Source of the DNA: JBCBSZ01 sp039818945
GTDB lineage: Bacteria; Actinomycetota; Acidimicrobiia; Acidimicrobiales; Poriferisodalaceae
Length of the DNA stretch: 64,000 nt
Assembly: GCA_039818945.1 (NCBI GenBank)
Contig: JBCBSZ010000002.1
Coordinates: 104,658-168,657 of the forward strand
Reading direction: 5' to 3'
Below the pieces are notes generated by a model. It was not told where the DNA came from and did not search any database. It saw only the letters and a program-made list of their open reading frames with translations. Of the stretch, positions 62,728 to 64,000 are shown piece by piece (position 1 is the first letter of the stretch; every line of letters starts with the position of its first letter). The translations under genes and the position numbers were made by a program.

Positions 62728-64000
62728 ATGGCGAAGCCGGAAGATGCAGCGGAGTGGGCGATCGACAAGGCCCGCGAGCTGCTCGGCCTCGACCGCGACG
62801 TCGCCTGGGACGACCCGGAGTCGTCCGACGACCCCGACACTCCCCCGGCGACGGCGCCGGGGCAGGACGACCACACCGAGCGCGAGCCGGAGGCGGCGAC
62901 GGAGGAGCCCACCGACGAGGCTCCGGAGCTCCCGACCCCCGACTCGACCATCCCGGCGACGGTCGTCCGCACCGCCACGGTCCTGCCGTCCGACGACGAC
63001 GTGATCGCCGACGCACCGACGCCGGTGCCGACCGCGACGGTCGCCGACCAGGTGCCCGCCGACGATCCCTTCGACGAGTTCCCCGCCCCCGAACCCGGCG
63101 CCCACGTGAGCGAGCAGCCGATCGAGGTCAGCACCGACGCCGTCGGTGAGGAGGGCGACGAGCCGTCCGAGCCCGAGCCGGGCGACCCCGGTGGACCGGA
63201 CATGACCACCTTCGCGCTCGGCGAAGAGGGCGACGACGGCGACCCCGGCATCGAACCCATCGACGTCACCACCCTCGCCCTCGGCGAAGAGGGTGACGAC
63301 GGCGGACCCGAGCCCATCGACGTCACCACCGACATGGACGGCGAAGAAGGCGACGACGGCGACCCCGGCATCGAACCCATCGACGTCACCACCGACATGG
63401 ACGGCGAAGAAGGCGACGACGGCGACCCCGGCACCGAACCCATCGACGTCACCACCCTCGCCCTCGGCGAAGAGGGCGACGACGGCGAGATCACCACCTT
63501 CGCCCTCGGCGAAGAAGGCGACGACGGCGGACCCGAACCCATCGACGTCGAGATCAGCACGGACGCCGTCGGCGAGGAAGGTGACGACGGCGAGCTCACC
63601 ACCTTCGCCCTCGGCGAAGAAGGCGACGACGGCGACCCCATCATCGAGCCCATCGACGTCACCACCGACATGGACGGCGAAGAGGGCGACGAGATGATCA
63701 CGCTCGCCCTCGGAGAGGACGGCGAGGACGGCGGGCCGATCGGCATCGGCGACCCCATCGCCATCACCACCGCCGACTTCGAGTCCGGCGACGACCACAC
63801 CCCGCCCCCCGGCGGCGCCGACATCCCCCTCGACCCCGAACCCGGACCGCCCGACCTGGAGGCCATCACCACCGCCGACTTCGAGTCCGGCGACGACCCC
63901 GGAGCCCCACCCCCCGGCGGCGCCGACATCCCCCTCGACCCCGAACCCGGACCGCCCGACCTGGAGGCCATCACCACCGCCCAGTTCGAGTCCGGCGACG
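62728..64000 (+). CDS. Acidic multi-repeat protein, putative multi-core graspetide precursor (incomplete at window end)
   Basis: At least 424 residues, open to the window edge with no stop. The ATG has GGGAGCAGGAC upstream. Residues 1-25 form a probable helix (AEWAIDKARELLGLDRDVAW); 26-130 are Pro, Asp, Glu and Thr rich; no signal peptide or membrane segment. From residue 135 there are eleven units of eight residues: TTFALGEE three times, TTLALGEE twice, TTDMDGEE three times, STDAVGEE twice and ITLALGED once. Each is followed by G-(D/E)-(D/E), with spacers such as GDPGIEPIDV. From residue 347 a second unit, TTADFESGDD, recurs every 34-35 residues. TTxxxxEE is the core motif of plesiocin-type graspetides. 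An alternative is a calcium-binding or structural acidic protein. Confidence 0.7.
   Translation, partial: MAKPEDAAEWAIDKARELLGLDRDVAWDDPESSDDPDTPPATAPGQDDHTEREPEAATEEPTDEAPELPTPDSTIPATVVRTATVLPSDDDVIADAPTPVPTATVADQVPADDPFDEFPAPEPGAHVSEQPIEVSTDAVGEEGDEPSEPEPGDPGGPDMTTFALGEEGDDGDPGIEPIDVTTLALGEEGDDGGPEPIDVTTDMDGEEGDDGDPGIEPIDVTTDMDGEEGDDGDPGTEPIDVTTLALGEEGDDGEITTFALGEEGDDGGPEPIDVEISTDAVGEEGDDGELTTFALGEEGDDGDPIIEPIDVTTDMDGEEGDEMITLALGEDGEDGGPIGIGDPIAITTADFESGDDHTPPPGGADIPLDPEPGPPDLEAITTADFESGDDPGAPPPGGADIPLDPEPGPPDLEAITTAQFESGD
63130..63720 (+). repeat. Eleven TTxxxxEE-type core units
   Basis: Units begin at 63130, 63205, 63268, 63325, 63388, 63451, 63493, 63556, 63598, 63661 and 63697. Eight read exactly TTxxxxEE, two STxxxxEE and the last ITxxxxED. 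Spacing varies from 36 to 75 bases, always a multiple of three. Nucleotide identity between neighbouring units is high, which points to recent amplification by recombination. Confidence 0.9.
63766..64000 (+). repeat. Second repeat array, TTA(D/Q)FESGD(D) units
   Basis: Units start at 63766, 63868 and 63973, with periods of 102 and 105 bases. Each begins ITTA(D/Q)FESGD and continues into a Pro-rich spacer (PPPGGADIPLDPEPGPPDLE) that is nearly identical at the DNA level. The third copy is cut by the window end, so the array is longer than seen here. Confidence 0.9.

Noticed and set aside
63200..63710. Repeats considered as a CRISPR array
   Set aside because: Unit spacing is uneven, all in multiples of three, and the repeats are coding; spacers are not unique.
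61908..63977. Minus-strand frame with Ser-Pro-Ser repeats continuing upstream of the LysE gene
   Set aside because: It is the complement of the acidic repeat gene. The plus frame has a ribosome site, GC-rich third positions and conserved TTxxxxEE units; the LysE gene itself begins at 62546.

Overview
The window is a continuous stretch of a very GC-rich bacterial chromosome. Codon third positions are almost all G or C, GTG starts are common, and the gene orders are actinobacterial: rimP-nusA-ylxR-infB-rbfA-truB-ribF, rpsB-tsf-pyrH-frr-cdsA-dxr, and sepIVA-DUF177-rpmF through rnc-smc-ftsY. The sepIVA type septal coiled coil, the WhiG-like sigma factor and a mycothiol-isomerase-fold protein also point to Actinomycetota. 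Placement near the Acidimicrobiia is my inference from protein style, not a search result. There are no rRNA or tRNA genes, insertion sequences or CRISPR arrays, and no gene-free stretch over about 240 bases.

Layout. 57-4351: TetR regulator and acyl-CoA ligase (minus), then a DedA-like membrane protein, a DUF4262 protein and dapB (plus). 4442-10468: one gene for a 2008-residue exported protein with LamG, PKD, Ig-like and FG-GAP modules. 10514-25195 (minus): the transcription/translation block rimP-nusA-ylxR-infB-DUF503-(frameshifted small gene)-rbfA-truB-ribF, then a hypothetical gene, a tandem PspC gene, an SDR, and rpsO-pnp-M16 peptidase. 25395-27158: proS (plus). 27165-37428 (minus): a secreted LytM-lipase fusion, then rpsB-tsf-pyrH-frr-cdsA-dxr-site-2 protease-ispG, which joins translation, lipid and isoprenoid genes. 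37585-39434 (plus): WhiG-like sigma factor and a D-cysteine desulfhydrase-like enzyme. 39528-43798 (minus): comM-dprA-prfC. 43973-45708 (plus): a small secreted protein and an ECF sigma factor coupled to a DinB/MDMPI-fold protein. 45715-61697 (minus): enoyl-CoA hydratase family gene, then a long run of core genes read as rsmD, coaD, sepIVA, DUF177, rpmF, plsX, GNAT, acpP, rnc, Fpg-like, smc, ftsY, ffh, rpsP, khpA, rimM, trmD, rplS, yraN. 61730-64000: a small zinc ribbon gene (plus), a LysE-type exporter (minus), and at the right edge a plus-strand gene that runs out of the window.

The most striking item is that last gene (62728 to beyond 64000). It encodes a highly acidic protein with eleven copies of an eight-residue unit, eight of them exactly TTxxxxEE, followed by at least three copies of a second unit, TTA(D/Q)FESGD(D). 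TTxxxxEE is the core motif known from plesiocin-type graspetides (omega-ester peptides made by ATP-grasp ligases), so this looks like an unusually large multi-core precursor. The modifying enzymes, if present, would lie just past the window.

Other notable points: an Fpg/Nei family protein that has lost its catalytic proline, its beta-hairpin lysine and its whole zinc finger; three genes (ylxR, rnc, DUF177) whose only sensible start is a CTG inside a CTGA overlap with the preceding stop codon; a degenerate LytM domain fused to an apparently intact lipase-like hydrolase; a triplicated junction at the convergent ends of the desulfhydrase-like gene and prfC; and repeated PPPP motifs in the N-terminal region of IF-2.
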